Below, piece after piece: positions 41,936-51,931 of a stretch of 64,000 bases of DNA (positions within the stretch are counted from its first letter, which is position 1; every line of letters begins with the position of its first letter). The translations under genes were made by a program, and so were the position numbers. Origin of the DNA: SVEL01 sp045126215 (GTDB taxonomy: Bacteria > Bacillota > Clostridia > Lachnospirales > Lachnospiraceae); the NCBI GenBank assembly GCA_045126215.1, contig JBGVOD010000011.1, positions 24,690-88,689 of the forward strand, written 5' to 3'. The notes beneath the pieces are model-generated. The model saw nothing but the letters and a program-made list of their open reading frames with translations, was not told where the DNA came from and did no database searches.

Positions 41936-42745
41936 AAACTCTATCTCTTTTGCATATCCATCAAGTTCATTTGGAGTTTCAAGATTAAATGGTATGCCTG
42001 CAAAAGCCTCGTGATTAATTACTCTTATAAGCGCATCAGCACCAATATTACCTTCTCCAATCTTCGCATGTCTGTCCTTATGACTGCCAAGCACATTCAT
42101 ACTGTCATTCAGATGAATTGCCTTTAGTCTGTCAAGTCCAATAACATCATCAAACTCTTTTATTACACCATTAAGATTATTTACAATATCGTAACCACCA
42201 TCAAAAACATGGCATGTATCAAGACATACGCCAATTTTTTCATCCAGTTCAATACCATCAATAATCCTTCTTATTTCTTCAAATGTACGACCAATCTCGC
42301 TTCCTTTTCCAGCCATCGTCTCAAGCAAAACTGTTGTTGTCTGTTCCTTTGTAATAATTTCATTTAGCATTTCTATTATATATTCAGTTCCAACATCAAC
42401 TCCCTGCTTAACATGACTACCAGGATGAAAATTGTAAACATTTCCCGGAACATATTCCATTCTCTTCAAGTCATCTGCCATTGTTTCTTTTGCAAACTTT
42501 CTAAGAGAGGAATCTGCAGCCGATGCATTTAGTGTATATGGCGCGTGAGCAACTATTGTGCCTATTCCATTTTCCTTTGCAAATTCAAGATATTTTCTTA
42601 CATCCTCTTCATCAATTGGCTTTGCTGCTCCTCCTCTTGGATTTCTTGTAAAGAACTGAAATGTATTAGCTCCGATTTTGACAGCTTCTTTTCCCATATT
42701 AAGAAACCCTTTCGATGATGATAAATGACATCCTATATGTAACAT
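41909..42745 (-). CDS. nfo: Endonuclease IV (AP endonuclease)
   Basis: A 278-residue metal-dependent apurinic/apyrimidinic endonuclease of base excision repair. The TIM-barrel zinc ligands are all visible in family order: HLSSSKG at the start, HAPY, NFHPGSH, LETMAGKGSEIG, CLDTCHVF, IHLNDS, DRHAKIGEG and LETP. Length is standard. GGAGG lies six bases before the ATG. It is the last gene of the series that begins with the ATP synthase operon, 58 bases after the Nudix gene. Its stop codon lies inside the 3' end of the plus-strand ABC-2 gene. Confidence 0.96.
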   Translation of the reverse strand: MLHIGCHLSSSKGFLNMGKEAVKIGANTFQFFTRNPRGGAAKPIDEEDVRKYLEFAKENGIGTIVAHAPYTLNASAADSSLRKFAKETMADDLKRMEYVPGNVYNFHPGSHVKQGVDVGTEYIIEMLNEIITKEQTTTVLLETMAGKGSEIGRTFEEIRRIIDGIELDEKIGVCLDTCHVFDGGYDIVNNLNGVIKEFDDVIGLDRLKAIHLNDSMNVLGSHKDRHAKIGEGNIGADALIRVINHEAFAGIPFNLETPNELDGYAKEIEFLKANYTGK

Positions 42746-42803
42746 GATTATCCTCCTGTTTTAGGCTATACGTTTAAATTTATTGTATCAAAATTTCAAA
42801 GTT

Positions 42804-43412
42804 TTATTTCTTTGCTAATAATAATCTTATATTATCGTTGAGATAATTTTCCAATATATACATTTCATCCTCTGAAATGCAGGAATCTTCTGACTTATTC
42901 ATAACCATATTATATACATCAGTAAAAGGCATCCACAATACCTCGCTTATCTCTTCAACCTGAAATTTAATATCGGCTGCATCAATATCCTTGTACATAA
43001 TATAAACATTACTTACCTGGTTATCAAAAAATTCCTCACCATAGAATTTTTTCATGTATGATACTCTTTTCTTTCCACAAAAGATAAGCTCTGATGGTGT
43101 AGCAGTAATTCCTAATTCTTCCTGTAATTCCCTGATTGCAGAATCTACATATCCTGTACCTGCCTTAATATGTCCTGCGCTTGATATATCAAGTTTTCCA
43201 GGATTTGAATCCTTTGTATCACTTCTCCTTTGAAGCATCATTTCAAGATCATTAAGATTTATTTCTTCAATGTTTTTTCTGCAATTCCTCTTTACTCTTA
43301 AAACCCACACATGCGATGTTCTATGTCTTATTCCATTTCTGTGTGCAAATTCTCTATCAACAACCTCTCCTGTCGGTTGTCCGTTTTCATCAACAATATC
43401 CAATAATTCCAT
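42804..43412 (-). CDS. Nudix hydrolase, IDI/YfcD-like
   Basis: A 202-residue Nudix protein. The N-terminus (LDIVDENGQPTGEVVDREFAHRNGIRHRTSHVW) is the pattern of YfcD/isopentenyl-diphosphate isomerase-like Nudix proteins. The Nudix box is GHIKAGTGYVDSAIRELQEELGI: the glycines, the R-E-x-x-E-E-x-G core and spacing are kept, but the glutamate normally at the seventh position is threonine. The catalytic glutamates of the core remain, so it may still hydrolyse a nucleoside diphosphate derivative. Substrate is unknown. AAGGAAG precedes the ATG. Confidence 0.85.
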   Translation of the reverse strand: MELLDIVDENGQPTGEVVDREFAHRNGIRHRTSHVWVLRVKRNCRKNIEEINLNDLEMMLQRRSDTKDSNPGKLDISSAGHIKAGTGYVDSAIRELQEELGITATPSELIFCGKKRVSYMKKFYGEEFFDNQVSNVYIMYKDIDAADIKFQVEEISEVLWMPFTDVYNMVMNKSEDSCISEDEMYILENYLNDNIRLLLAKK

Positions 43413-43459
43413 ATATCTTCCTTAATTTCTATTCTAGATTCTCTCAATCAATTATTTTT

Positions 43460-45076
43460 TTACTGAAAGCCAAAAATATTATGATTGTATATCAATATCT
43501 TGAAACTAGATGATTCTAATATTTCATCAGCTTTTTCAAAACGGTCCATATTATTAACATACATCATATATTCCTGATGTGTCATTACAACAAAATATTT
43601 GTCGTATCCCGTAGCATTTTCATACCAATTATCATTTGTCTGATATAAATACTTGTGTATTCCGGATTCATCAATATTTATGTTTCTGACTTTTACCTTT
43701 GAATCTGACAAAAGAGTAGTTATCCCCGCATTCCAAAATGTGCCATAACCATATTCAAGATTATTATCCTCAAGAGTTTCTATAAGTTCTGTAATTTCTG
43801 TTACATTTGAATTTTTATCTTCAAGTTTCAAAAGATTCACAGATGTGATAACCACTAATATTGCCATAGGTATCATCATAAGAACACCCCATCTTTGATA
43901 ATCCTTATTTTTAAGAATCCATCTTACAAAAAGAATATTAAGTATTGCCCCTGTTACAAGCATTGGTGATAATCTCCAATTGGCAGCGCTTAATTTTCCA
44001 AAGGTCCAACCCGATAAAATAATAATAGCTAAAATGTGGTGTGTTAATAAGAATATTCTATATTGTTCATTGAATTTTCTATAAAAGAACAACATAATAA
44101 TAGGTGTAACTACAACCATTATTCCAAAACATATTCTAACCAGATTTATTATCCCATCCATTGAAAAAAGTGTGATTCCCTGTGTCGTCTCCACACCTAA
44201 CAGCATAAATAGTTTAGGAAACATAGAATTAAAGTTTTCACTCCATTCAGTATACAGTGAAAAACCCGAGTATGCTTTCTCGTATCCTGATTCTACTCCA
44301 TTACATATTATTCTGCCTATTTCCATTCCAACAGCTGTAGAAACTAAAAGAACAAAAGCTACGGCATATTTATTCAAATTTATATTATCCAAAAGTTTAT
44401 TTTTAAAATCAAGAAAGCATACGCCTACTAATGCTCCTAACAAAGGAAAAGAATATAATGCCAGCACCTGCATTCCATTTGTTGCACATATTGCTGTCCA
44501 TATAAATAAAAAAATTCCAAAAATAATAAGCTTTTTGTTGTTACTAATATTCTTGTTATTTTTCTTTCCTTTGTTTTTCTTCCATTCTTCAAGAAATAAA
44601 AATACAAGTCCAATCCCAACAAATAAAAATAATAAACCTAAGCTATAATATATTATGTGTCCGTAGAATATCTCTCTTAATTTTTCACTTGTTGCAACAA
44701 GCATAATTACAAATGCCATTATGCTAAACGACCACTTTACTTCTAGTTTCATCGCATAACACATAAACAATATTGATGTCGCAAAACAAATATAAAACAA
44801 TACTATTCCAAGAATTTGTGCTTTAGTAGTAAATCCAAATATTGCTACAAACGGCATAAAAAACAGCTGTCCACCAAGTGGCATTATTGCTGCATATCTA
44901 AACTCTGGATTTATCATTCCTTTTCCCTGAAGTGCTGCATCAGCCCAAAGAATAGAGTCTACGCAATCAGAATGATAGTATCCCAATGATAAAAAGAGAA
45001 TATAAAAAAGCACCAGAAGAAACGAAAAACTACTAACGAAGTATACTATCGCTTTTACGATATTATTTCTGTTCAT
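43460..45076 (-). CDS. Polytopic membrane protein, GT-C glycosyltransferase-like
   Basis: A 538-residue membrane protein with about eleven helices and a C-terminal soluble part of about 120 residues (from ITELIETLEDNN). A long first extracytoplasmic loop follows helix 1 (HSDCVDSILWADAALQGKGMINPEFRYAAIMPLGGQLFFMPF). This general layout is that of GT-C fold polyprenyl-phosphate-dependent glycosyltransferases, and an acidic HSD motif lies in the first loop. I do not see a definite family signature. Its start overlaps the end of the flavoprotein gene by 14 bases. Together the two suggest a surface-glycan step; this is inference. Confidence 0.6.
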   Translation of the reverse strand: MNRNNIVKAIVYFVSSFSFLLVLFYILFLSLGYYHSDCVDSILWADAALQGKGMINPEFRYAAIMPLGGQLFFMPFVAIFGFTTKAQILGIVLFYICFATSILFMCYAMKLEVKWSFSIMAFVIMLVATSEKLREIFYGHIIYYSLGLLFLFVGIGLVFLFLEEWKKNKGKKNNKNISNNKKLIIFGIFLFIWTAICATNGMQVLALYSFPLLGALVGVCFLDFKNKLLDNINLNKYAVAFVLLVSTAVGMEIGRIICNGVESGYEKAYSGFSLYTEWSENFNSMFPKLFMLLGVETTQGITLFSMDGIINLVRICFGIMVVVTPIIMLFFYRKFNEQYRIFLLTHHILAIIILSGWTFGKLSAANWRLSPMLVTGAILNILFVRWILKNKDYQRWGVLMMIPMAILVVITSVNLLKLEDKNSNVTEITELIETLEDNNLEYGYGTFWNAGITTLLSDSKVKVRNINIDESGIHKYLYQTNDNWYENATGYDKYFVVMTHQEYMMYVNNMDRFEKADEILESSSFKILIYNHNIFGFQ

Positions 45077-46613
45077 GATATGCCTCCTCTGTATTTACAT
45101 TCCATATATTATCCTTACATTTAACATTATTTATAATATTATTGACAGTTTCAAAGGATGTAACCATTGAATGATCCATATTATTATATCTATGCTGACC
45201 ATTTCTTCCAACACAGTATAAATTATCAAATGAATTAATATAGTCAACTACCTTATTAATATCTTTATATGTATCAAAATATGCAGGATATGCTTTTTTT
45301 ACCTGTTCTCTGTGTGCATCCAGAATGTCTTCACGAGAATTAATTATTCCCATCTTAATAAGTTCATTTGATGCTAATTCAACCCACTTATCTTCACTCA
45401 TATTAAAACACTCTTCACTTTCATCACAGAAATACTCAAGTCCAATCCACACCTTATTTTGGACATCTTCAACCAAATATGGCGACCAGTTATTGAATAT
45501 TTGGATTCTTCCAAGTTTTACACCTATATCCTGAACATATATCCAACAATCAGGTACTATATTAGAAAGTGTTTTCAGTTTAGTTTCATTTTTTATATTA
45601 AGCTTATCAACTAAAACTCCTACAGTGACAAAGTCACGATATGGCAACCCTTTTGCTACCAGTCTGACATCCTCTGGTACATTTTCCATTCCCAATACTA
45701 AATCTTTAAGAGGCATAGAAGATATAAATATATCTCCTTCTATCTCTTCCTTTCCATTTACTCCCTCGCACACCACAGAACATGTTTTTGAACCTTGTTT
45801 TTTTACATTTACAACTTTTTTGTTCATCAATACAGTTCCGCCCATTTTTTTGAATTCCTCCAAAGCAATCTCCCACAATTCTCCTGGGCCAAACTTTGGA
45901 TAATAAAATTTTTCAATCAAGGAAGTCTCAATATGTTCAGATTTTTTTCCAAACAATTTTTGAAACATATCTTTAATAATCGCTTTAATTGACAGACCTT
46001 TAACCCTTTGGGAACCCCAATCTGAAGAAATCTCCGAAGGATGTCTTCCCCAAAGTTTTTCTGTATAACCTTCAAAAAACATTGAATACAACACCTTACC
46101 AAAACGATTTATATAAAAATTTTCAAGACAATCTTCTTTCCTTTTATGTAAACACGAAAATAAATAGCTAAAACCAGCTTTTATAGTCGTAAAAAATCCC
46201 ATATTTTTTATTGTTTGCCATTTAAGACTAACTGGATAATCAAAAAATTTCTTTTTGTAATATATTCTAGATACCCTATCTCTTAAAAGCATGACCCTGT
46301 CTTCTTTTTCAGGATCAGGACCTTCTTTTGGTAAATCCTTATCCCTTCCAAGAATAATATCATCAATGGATGGTTTACCCTGCAAAGGCATTAACTCCAT
46401 CCACCACTTCATAACATTCTCGTCTTTAGAAAAGAATCTATGTCCACCAATATCCATTCTGTTTCCATGATATTTTACAGTTCTTGAAATACCGCCAACT
46501 TCATTGCTTTCTTCTAAAATTATTACTTCATATTTATCTTTATTATGTTTTAACAGTTCATAGCCTGCGGTTATACCCGCAGGCCCTGCACCGATTATAA
46601 TTATCTTTTCCAA
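45063..46613 (-). CDS. FAD-dependent oxidoreductase, UDP-galactopyranose mutase-like
   Basis: A 516-residue flavoprotein. The N-terminal dinucleotide fold is explicit (EKIIIIGAGPAGITAGYEL then VIILEESNEVGGISRTV), followed by DIGGHRFFS and, further on, FEGYTEKLWGRHPSEISSDWGSQRV, typical of the amine-oxidase/UDP-galactopyranose mutase group linked to surface glycans. The C-terminal FAD block is NLYCVGRNGQHRYNNMDHSMVTSF. It likely oxidises or rearranges a sugar or lipid-linked sugar, but the substrate is not determined. The start is TTG at 46613 with GGAGG seven bases upstream; no ATG has a site. It lies 37 bases after atpC and 14 bases overlap the membrane protein gene. Confidence 0.85.
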   Translation of the reverse strand: MEKIIIIGAGPAGITAGYELLKHNKDKYEVIILEESNEVGGISRTVKYHGNRMDIGGHRFFSKDENVMKWWMELMPLQGKPSIDDIILGRDKDLPKEGPDPEKEDRVMLLRDRVSRIYYKKKFFDYPVSLKWQTIKNMGFFTTIKAGFSYLFSCLHKRKEDCLENFYINRFGKVLYSMFFEGYTEKLWGRHPSEISSDWGSQRVKGLSIKAIIKDMFQKLFGKKSEHIETSLIEKFYYPKFGPGELWEIALEEFKKMGGTVLMNKKVVNVKKQGSKTCSVVCEGVNGKEEIEGDIFISSMPLKDLVLGMENVPEDVRLVAKGLPYRDFVTVGVLVDKLNIKNETKLKTLSNIVPDCWIYVQDIGVKLGRIQIFNNWSPYLVEDVQNKVWIGLEYFCDESEECFNMSEDKWVELASNELIKMGIINSREDILDAHREQVKKAYPAYFDTYKDINKVVDYINSFDNLYCVGRNGQHRYNNMDHSMVTSFETVNNIINNVKCKDNIWNVNTEEAYHEQK

Positions 46614-46650
46614 AAGATATCCTCCGAACCCAAAACACCTATGCGTCAAA

Positions 46651-47064
46651 TTATAAATATTTACTTGTAACCTTAAGTCTTGTCATAGCTCTTGCAAGTG
46701 AAGCACTGGAATGATAGTATTCCTGAATGCTCTGTTTCTGTCTAAGCTGTTCCATAGCCCTTTCTTTTGCTTCCTGTGCCCTTAAGATATCGATTTCTTC
46801 CGGTTTTTCTGCAGTCTCCACAAGCAATGTTACACGATTATTGATTATTTGAATAAATCCAATACCAATAACTGCATGTATCCATTCTGTGCTGTTTTCT
46901 TCCTGAAATTTCATTTCACCTTCATCTACGGCAATAACCATATCTTCATGATGAGCAAGAATCTCCTTCTGACCATCAAACTCAGGAATAATAACCGAAC
47001 GAACTCTTCCCTGATAAAAGACTCGGTTTGCAGCAATTATCTTTAAGAAAAATGTATTTGCCAT
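46651..47064 (-). CDS. atpC: ATP synthase epsilon subunit
   Basis: A 137-residue epsilon subunit of the F1 sector, which regulates catalysis through its C-terminal helices. The N-terminal beta-sandwich (FLKIIAANRVFYQGRVRSVIIPEFDGQKEILAHHEDMV, with the VxSVxxP and GxxxxLxxHxxM family pattern) and the C-terminal helical hairpin (EIDILRAQEAKERAMEQLRQKQ) are both present and full-length. GAGG precedes the ATG. It is the last gene of the operon atpBEFHAGDC, 17 bases after atpD. Confidence 0.95.
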   Translation of the reverse strand: MANTFFLKIIAANRVFYQGRVRSVIIPEFDGQKEILAHHEDMVIAVDEGEMKFQEENSTEWIHAVIGIGFIQIINNRVTLLVETAEKPEEIDILRAQEAKERAMEQLRQKQSIQEYYHSSASLARAMTRLKVTSKYL

Positions 47065-47080
47065 AAGCCTTCACCTCTGT

Positions 47081-48469
47081 TTATTCCTTCATCTTTTCAG
47101 CTTTTACCTTTACATCTTCTATTGTACCAACATTGAAGAATGCATTTTCAGGATACTCATCCATCTCGCCACTTATGATTGCTTTGAATCCTTTGATTGT
47201 CTCAGCAAGTGGTACATATGCACCCTTAATACCTGTAAAGTTTTCAGCAACATGGAATGGCTGTGAAAGGAATTTCTGAATTTTTCTTGCACGATAAACT
47301 GTCATTTTATCCTCGTCTGAAAGCTCTTCCATACCAAGAATTGCAATAATATCCTGTAATTCCTTATACTTCTGCAAGATTTCCTGCACCTTACGGGCTG
47401 TTTGATAATGTTCCTCGCCTACAATATCAGCTTCAAGAATACGAGATGTTGATTCTAATGGATCAACAGCAGGATAAATACCCTGTTCAACAATTTTTCT
47501 TGAAAGAACTGTTGTAGCATCCAGATGGGCAAATGTTGTAGCAGGTGCCGGATCAGTTAAGTCATCTGCTGGTACATATACAGCCTGAACACTGGTTACA
47601 GAACCATTCTTTGTAGATGCAATTCTTTCCTGAAGTTCACCCATTTCAGTTGCAAGTGTTGGCTGATAACCAACTGCTGATGGCATACGACCAAGAAGTG
47701 CTGAAACCTCTGAACCTGCCTGTGTGAATCGGAATATATTATCAATGAATAAAAGTACATTCTGATGCTGTTCATCACGGAAATATTCAGCCATTGTAAG
47801 TCCTGTTTCTGCAACTCTCATACGTGCTCCAGGTGGCTCATTCATCTGACCAAAAACTAAAGCTGTTTTTTCAAGAACTCCGGATTCTCTCATTTCTGTC
47901 CAAAGGTCATTACCTTCTCTTGAACGTTCACCTACACCTGTAAATATTGAATATCCACCATGTTCTGTTGCAATATTTCTAATTAACTCCTGAATAAGAA
48001 CTGTTTTACCTACACCAGCACCACCAAAGAGACCTATTTTTCCACCTTTTGCATATGGAGCTAAAAGGTCAATAACTTTAATACCTGTTTCAAGTATTTC
48101 AACAGCTGGACTCTGTTCTTCAAATGTTGGTGGTTCTCTATGTATTACCCATTTCTCACCTTCAATTGCGCCCTTTCCATCAAGTGGCTCACCTAGTACA
48201 TTAAATAATCTGCCGAGTGTTTTTTCACCAACAGGAACAGCGATACCCCTTCCTGTAGCTACTACTTCCATATCACGGTGAAGACCTTCACTGCTTGCTA
48301 ACATAATGCAACGAACCGTGTTATTACCTATATGCTGTGCAACTTCCATTACACACTTTTTATCACCATTTTGTACTTCCAATGCATCTTTAATTGCCGG
48401 AAGATCGTTATCATTAAACTCTACGTCTACAACAGGTCCTAAAACCTGTACAATCTTACCTGTATTCAA
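47081..48469 (-). CDS. atpD: ATP synthase beta subunit
   Basis: A 462-residue catalytic beta subunit. Walker A is GGAGVGKTVLIQ, the catalytic glutamate lies in GVGERSREGNDLW, Walker B in VLLFIDNIFRFTQAG, and the DELSEED lever appears as MEELSDEDKMTV. The start is TTG (MNTGKIVQVLGP), with GGGAGG nine bases before it; no ATG fits. The site lies in a small possible stem, GGGA...TCCC, that could reduce initiation. It is 24 bases after atpG. Confidence 0.97.
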   Translation of the reverse strand: MNTGKIVQVLGPVVDVEFNDNDLPAIKDALEVQNGDKKCVMEVAQHIGNNTVRCIMLASSEGLHRDMEVVATGRGIAVPVGEKTLGRLFNVLGEPLDGKGAIEGEKWVIHREPPTFEEQSPAVEILETGIKVIDLLAPYAKGGKIGLFGGAGVGKTVLIQELIRNIATEHGGYSIFTGVGERSREGNDLWTEMRESGVLEKTALVFGQMNEPPGARMRVAETGLTMAEYFRDEQHQNVLLFIDNIFRFTQAGSEVSALLGRMPSAVGYQPTLATEMGELQERIASTKNGSVTSVQAVYVPADDLTDPAPATTFAHLDATTVLSRKIVEQGIYPAVDPLESTSRILEADIVGEEHYQTARKVQEILQKYKELQDIIAILGMEELSDEDKMTVYRARKIQKFLSQPFHVAENFTGIKGAYVPLAETIKGFKAIISGEMDEYPENAFFNVGTIEDVKVKAEKMKE

Positions 48470-48493
48470 TTTGGGAGTCCTCCCTTCTCAAAA

Positions 48494-49399
48494 TCATTTC
48501 TTTTTCTTCTTTTTCTGAGACTTAGCACCTGCAATTACCTCTGTAATCTCTTGAGTAATCGCTGCCTGTCTAGCTCTGTTATAAAGTATATCTAAATCAT
48601 GAAGCATTTCCTTTGCACTCTTTGTGGCTGCTTCCATGGCCATCATTCGCGCATTCTGCTCACTTGAATATGATTCAACTAATGCACCATATATAAATCC
48701 TATTATATAATTGGGAACTATTCTGTCCATAACGGCGTTTGCATTAGGCTTAAGTGCAAGTTCTTCCATATGTATATCAATTGGAATATGCATATTTCCA
48801 CCAAAATCTGCTTTTTTAAGCGGAAGCAGCTGATCAAGCTGTGCCTCAGTTGTAACTGCATTTACCATCTTGGTATAAACGATATATACTTCATCAAGTT
48901 CTTCTGCCAAATAAAGCTCCAGAATCTTTTCGCCAATATTTCTGGCTCTGTTCAAAGATGGATTCTGAACTGTATACTTGAACTCTTCATCAATGGTTAT
49001 TCCCTTTTGTTCAAAGTAATGACGGCCAAGTTCACCAAGAACAAACAACATATTATTGTCCTTTTCACTTTCCGCCAGCTTCTCTTCAGCCAGTTTAGTA
49101 ACATTATGGTTATATGCACCAGCCATACCTTTATCTGCTGTTACAACAATGTATCCTTTCTTCTTTTTACCTTCCGCTATGTTCGAAGTATCCTTAAAGA
49201 AAATATCTTCCATATCCGGTAAATGTCTAAGAATTCTTGACATTGTCGATTGCAATGTATAAAAGTAAGGTTCTGTTTCTTCCAATGCTTTTCTTGCTTT
49301 CTTAAGCTTTGAAGATGAAATCATATACATGGCGTTTGTTATCTTCATGGTATCTTTTATACTTTTCATTCGATCCTGAATTTCTTTCGTATTTGCCAT
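48494..49399 (-). CDS. atpG: ATP synthase gamma subunit
   Basis: A 301-residue central shaft subunit. The N-terminal helix TKEIQDRMKSIKDTMKITNAMYMISSSKLKKA and the C-terminal helix ASLVESYSSEQNARMMAMEAATKSAKEMLHDLDILYNRARQAAITQEITEVIAGA, here in its clostridial form, are clear; the two helices make the rotating coiled coil. A lysine tail (KKKKKK) closes it. GTAGGTG precedes the ATG. It sits between atpA and atpD as usual. Confidence 0.95.
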   Translation of the reverse strand: MANTKEIQDRMKSIKDTMKITNAMYMISSSKLKKARKALEETEPYFYTLQSTMSRILRHLPDMEDIFFKDTSNIAEGKKKKGYIVVTADKGMAGAYNHNVTKLAEEKLAESEKDNNMLFVLGELGRHYFEQKGITIDEEFKYTVQNPSLNRARNIGEKILELYLAEELDEVYIVYTKMVNAVTTEAQLDQLLPLKKADFGGNMHIPIDIHMEELALKPNANAVMDRIVPNYIIGFIYGALVESYSSEQNARMMAMEAATKSAKEMLHDLDILYNRARQAAITQEITEVIAGAKSQKKKKKK

Positions 49400-49407
49400 A
49401 AAAACAC

Positions 49408-50910
49408 CTACTTATTATTATATTCGTCTCCAGCAGCCTTTATCTTTTCTGCCAATTCATCCGAAAGTACTCTGTTTGTCTCAATTTCATTGATAATATC
49501 TTTATGGTTAATATCAACAAAATCTAGAATTTCCTTCTGAAGTTCTTTTACTTTCTTGGTATCTACTTTATCAAAGAAACCTGCATTTGCAAGTGTAAGT
49601 GTAATAACCTGTTCAGGAAGTGAAAGTGGATTACAAAGTGGCTGTTTAAGTAACTGCATAAGAGCATTACCATGCTTCAACTGAGCCTTTGTTGCCTCAT
49701 CGAGATCTGATGCAAACTGTGTGAATACTTCCATTTCTCTAAACTGAGCAAGGTCGATACGAACGCTTCCTGAAGCTTTCTTCATGGCTTTTGTCTGAGC
49801 AGCACCACCTACACGGGATACTGACAAACCAACATTTACAGCCGGACGCATACCTGCAAAGAACAGATTACTTTCAAGGAATATCTGACCATCTGTAATA
49901 GATATTACATTTGTCGGAATGTATGCAGATACATCACCTGCCTGAGTTTCAATAATTGGAAGTGCTGTTATTGAGCCACCACCAAGTTCATCCGAAAGAC
50001 GGCTGGATCTTTCAAGCAATCTTGAATGTAAATAGAATACGTCACCAGGATATGCTTCACGCCCTGGAGATCTCTCAAGCAACAGTGAAATAGCACGATA
50101 TGCTACTGCATGTTTTGATAAATCATCATAAACAATTAAAACATCCTTGCCCTGATACATAAAATATTCCGCTAATGCTGTGCCGGAATATGGCGCAATA
50201 TACTGCAATGATGCAGGGTCAGATGCTGTTGACGAAAGAACTATTGAATAATCCATCGCCCCATGTTTCTCCAATGTAGAAACTATCTTTGCAACACTGG
50301 ATGCCTTCTGACCAATTGCAACATAAATACACACAACGTCTTTACCTTTTTGGTTAATAATTGTATCGATTGCAATACTTGTCTTACCTGTCTGACGGTC
50401 ACCAATAATAAGCTCTCTCTGACCTCTTCCTATTGGAAACATAGAGTCAATAGCCAGAATTCCTGTTTCCATAGGTGTATTTACAGATTTACGTTCTACA
50501 ATGCCAGGTGCATCCTGTTCTATTGGTCTGTAATCTGTCTCTTTTATTTCACCTTTACCATCTACTGGTTCACCAAGCGCATTGATAATTCTTCCAATGA
50601 AAGCATCACCAACAGGAACACCCGCTTTTTTCTTTGTACGGGTAACCTTTGTTCCTTCCTTTATACCTGTATCTCTGCCAAATAAAATTACACCAATTTC
50701 ATTATAGCGGATATCCTGAACCATACCTTTAACTCCGTTATCAAAAACAACGATTTCTCCATACATTGCATGGTCTATTCCATATATAGTAGCAATACCA
50801 TCACCAACCCAGATAACCTGGCCTGTTTCCTTGCTCTCCATATCCCATTCAAAGTTTTCGATTTCACTTTTGATAATAGAGATAATATCTGTAGCACTAA
50901 TTGAGCCCAC
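49408..50910 (-). CDS. atpA: ATP synthase alpha subunit
   Basis: A 500-residue regulatory alpha subunit. Walker A is GDRQTGKTSIA, and VGLSVSRVGGAAQTKAMKKASGSVR carries the arginine finger region and catalytic-site contacts of the family. The N-terminal beta-crown ATIYGIDHAMYGEIVVF is present. The start is GTG (MGSISATDIISIIKS): AGGAGG lies nine bases before it. The gene begins just seven bases after the atpH stop. Confidence 0.97.
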   Translation of the reverse strand: MGSISATDIISIIKSEIENFEWDMESKETGQVIWVGDGIATIYGIDHAMYGEIVVFDNGVKGMVQDIRYNEIGVILFGRDTGIKEGTKVTRTKKKAGVPVGDAFIGRIINALGEPVDGKGEIKETDYRPIEQDAPGIVERKSVNTPMETGILAIDSMFPIGRGQRELIIGDRQTGKTSIAIDTIINQKGKDVVCIYVAIGQKASSVAKIVSTLEKHGAMDYSIVLSSTASDPASLQYIAPYSGTALAEYFMYQGKDVLIVYDDLSKHAVAYRAISLLLERSPGREAYPGDVFYLHSRLLERSSRLSDELGGGSITALPIIETQAGDVSAYIPTNVISITDGQIFLESNLFFAGMRPAVNVGLSVSRVGGAAQTKAMKKASGSVRIDLAQFREMEVFTQFASDLDEATKAQLKHGNALMQLLKQPLCNPLSLPEQVITLTLANAGFFDKVDTKKVKELQKEILDFVDINHKDIINEIETNRVLSDELAEKIKAAGDEYNNK

Positions 50911-50916
50911 AGGTAC

Positions 50917-51453
50917 TCACCTCCTGCTTATAATTCTTTCAAGTTGCTTAAGCTTTCCTTCATAACTGTAATCATATTCTTCATGACCAACCTTTATTAA
51001 AGTTCCACCAAGCAATTCTTCATCTATTTCTGTATTTATTTCTAAACGATACTCTGTATACTTTGCTTCAAGCATCTTTTTTATATCAGAAAGTTCTTTT
51101 TCACCATCTTTATTTGCAAAGAAAACTGTAACTCTCTTTATTTTATTTGCTTCATAATACAAATCATAATATGCATTAATAATATCTTTTAATTCTCCAT
51201 ATTGATTATGTTCAATAATAACCTTTATGAAGTTCTTAAGTTTCTCGGAATAAGCCTCTGGCTCTTTCTTTTCAATAAGAGAAAAAATCTTATCCACAGT
51301 CTTCCATTTGAATTCTTGTGATAGTACCGGACTATTCATAAACTCAGTCATTTCTTTTACATCACAAAATGATTCTTTTATAAAATCAACTGCTGCCTTT
51401 TTGATATCAAGTTCAAAAAGTACTCTGCCATTATTAATTGCTTCCTGCGTCAA
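50917..51453 (-). CDS. atpH: ATP synthase delta subunit
   Basis: A 178-residue stator subunit linking the F1 head to the b subunits. The N-terminal helical domain (residues about 1-105) and the C-terminal part with YRLEINTEIDEELLGGTLIKVGHEEYDYS show the family pattern. Two starts are possible: TTG at 51453, with AGG eight bases upstream, or GTG at 51462, which overlaps that site. TTG is preferred. The gene overlaps atpF by 20 bases, so it is translationally coupled to it. Confidence 0.93.
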   Translation of the reverse strand: MTQEAINNGRVLFELDIKKAAVDFIKESFCDVKEMTEFMNSPVLSQEFKWKTVDKIFSLIEKKEPEAYSEKLKNFIKVIIEHNQYGELKDIINAYYDLYYEANKIKRVTVFFANKDGEKELSDIKKMLEAKYTEYRLEINTEIDEELLGGTLIKVGHEEYDYSYEGKLKQLERIISRR

Positions 51454-51883
51454 TAGAATCACCTGCCTTTATAATCTTTCTGGCAGCTGCCATTGCAAGA
51501 TGAGCAATCTCTGTCTGCACTTCATTCTGTGCTTTTTCTTTTTCAGCCTGAATATCAGCCTTTGCTTTATTAAGCATCTGCTCTGACTCAATCTTTGTAT
51601 CTGCCATGATTTTATCATGTTCTGCTTCTGCTCTCTGTCTGGCTTCCACAACGATTTCTTCAGCTTTTTCTTTTGCAGCATTAAGTTTTTCCTGATATTC
51701 TTCCTTCATCTGTAAAGCTTCGTCCTGACTTTTCTTTGCAGACTCAAACTGATCATTTATAAGTTTTTCTCTTTCGTCGATTATTTTTTTTACCGGCTTT
51801 ATAGCAAAAATCTTAAGTCCCACAAAGAGTATAAGAACATTGACAACAGTGAAGAACATTGTCCATGGATCTATTTTTAACAT
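51434..51883 (-). CDS. atpF: ATP synthase b subunit
   Basis: A 149-residue peripheral stalk subunit. One N-terminal membrane helix (PWTMFFTVVNVLILFVGLKIFAIKP) is followed by a long charged coiled coil (EREKLINDQFESAKKSQDEALQMKEEYQEKL). It holds the stator in the membrane as a dimer. Length is short but normal for Clostridia. AAAGGAAT precedes the ATG. The overlap with atpH is typical. Confidence 0.95.
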   Translation of the reverse strand: MLKIDPWTMFFTVVNVLILFVGLKIFAIKPVKKIIDEREKLINDQFESAKKSQDEALQMKEEYQEKLNAAKEKAEEIVVEARQRAEAEHDKIMADTKIESEQMLNKAKADIQAEKEKAQNEVQTEIAHLAMAAARKIIKAGDSIDAGSN

Positions 51884-51931
51884 ATGCTCACCATTCCTTT
51901 TTGTCTAAACTGATTTATTTAGAGAAATCAA

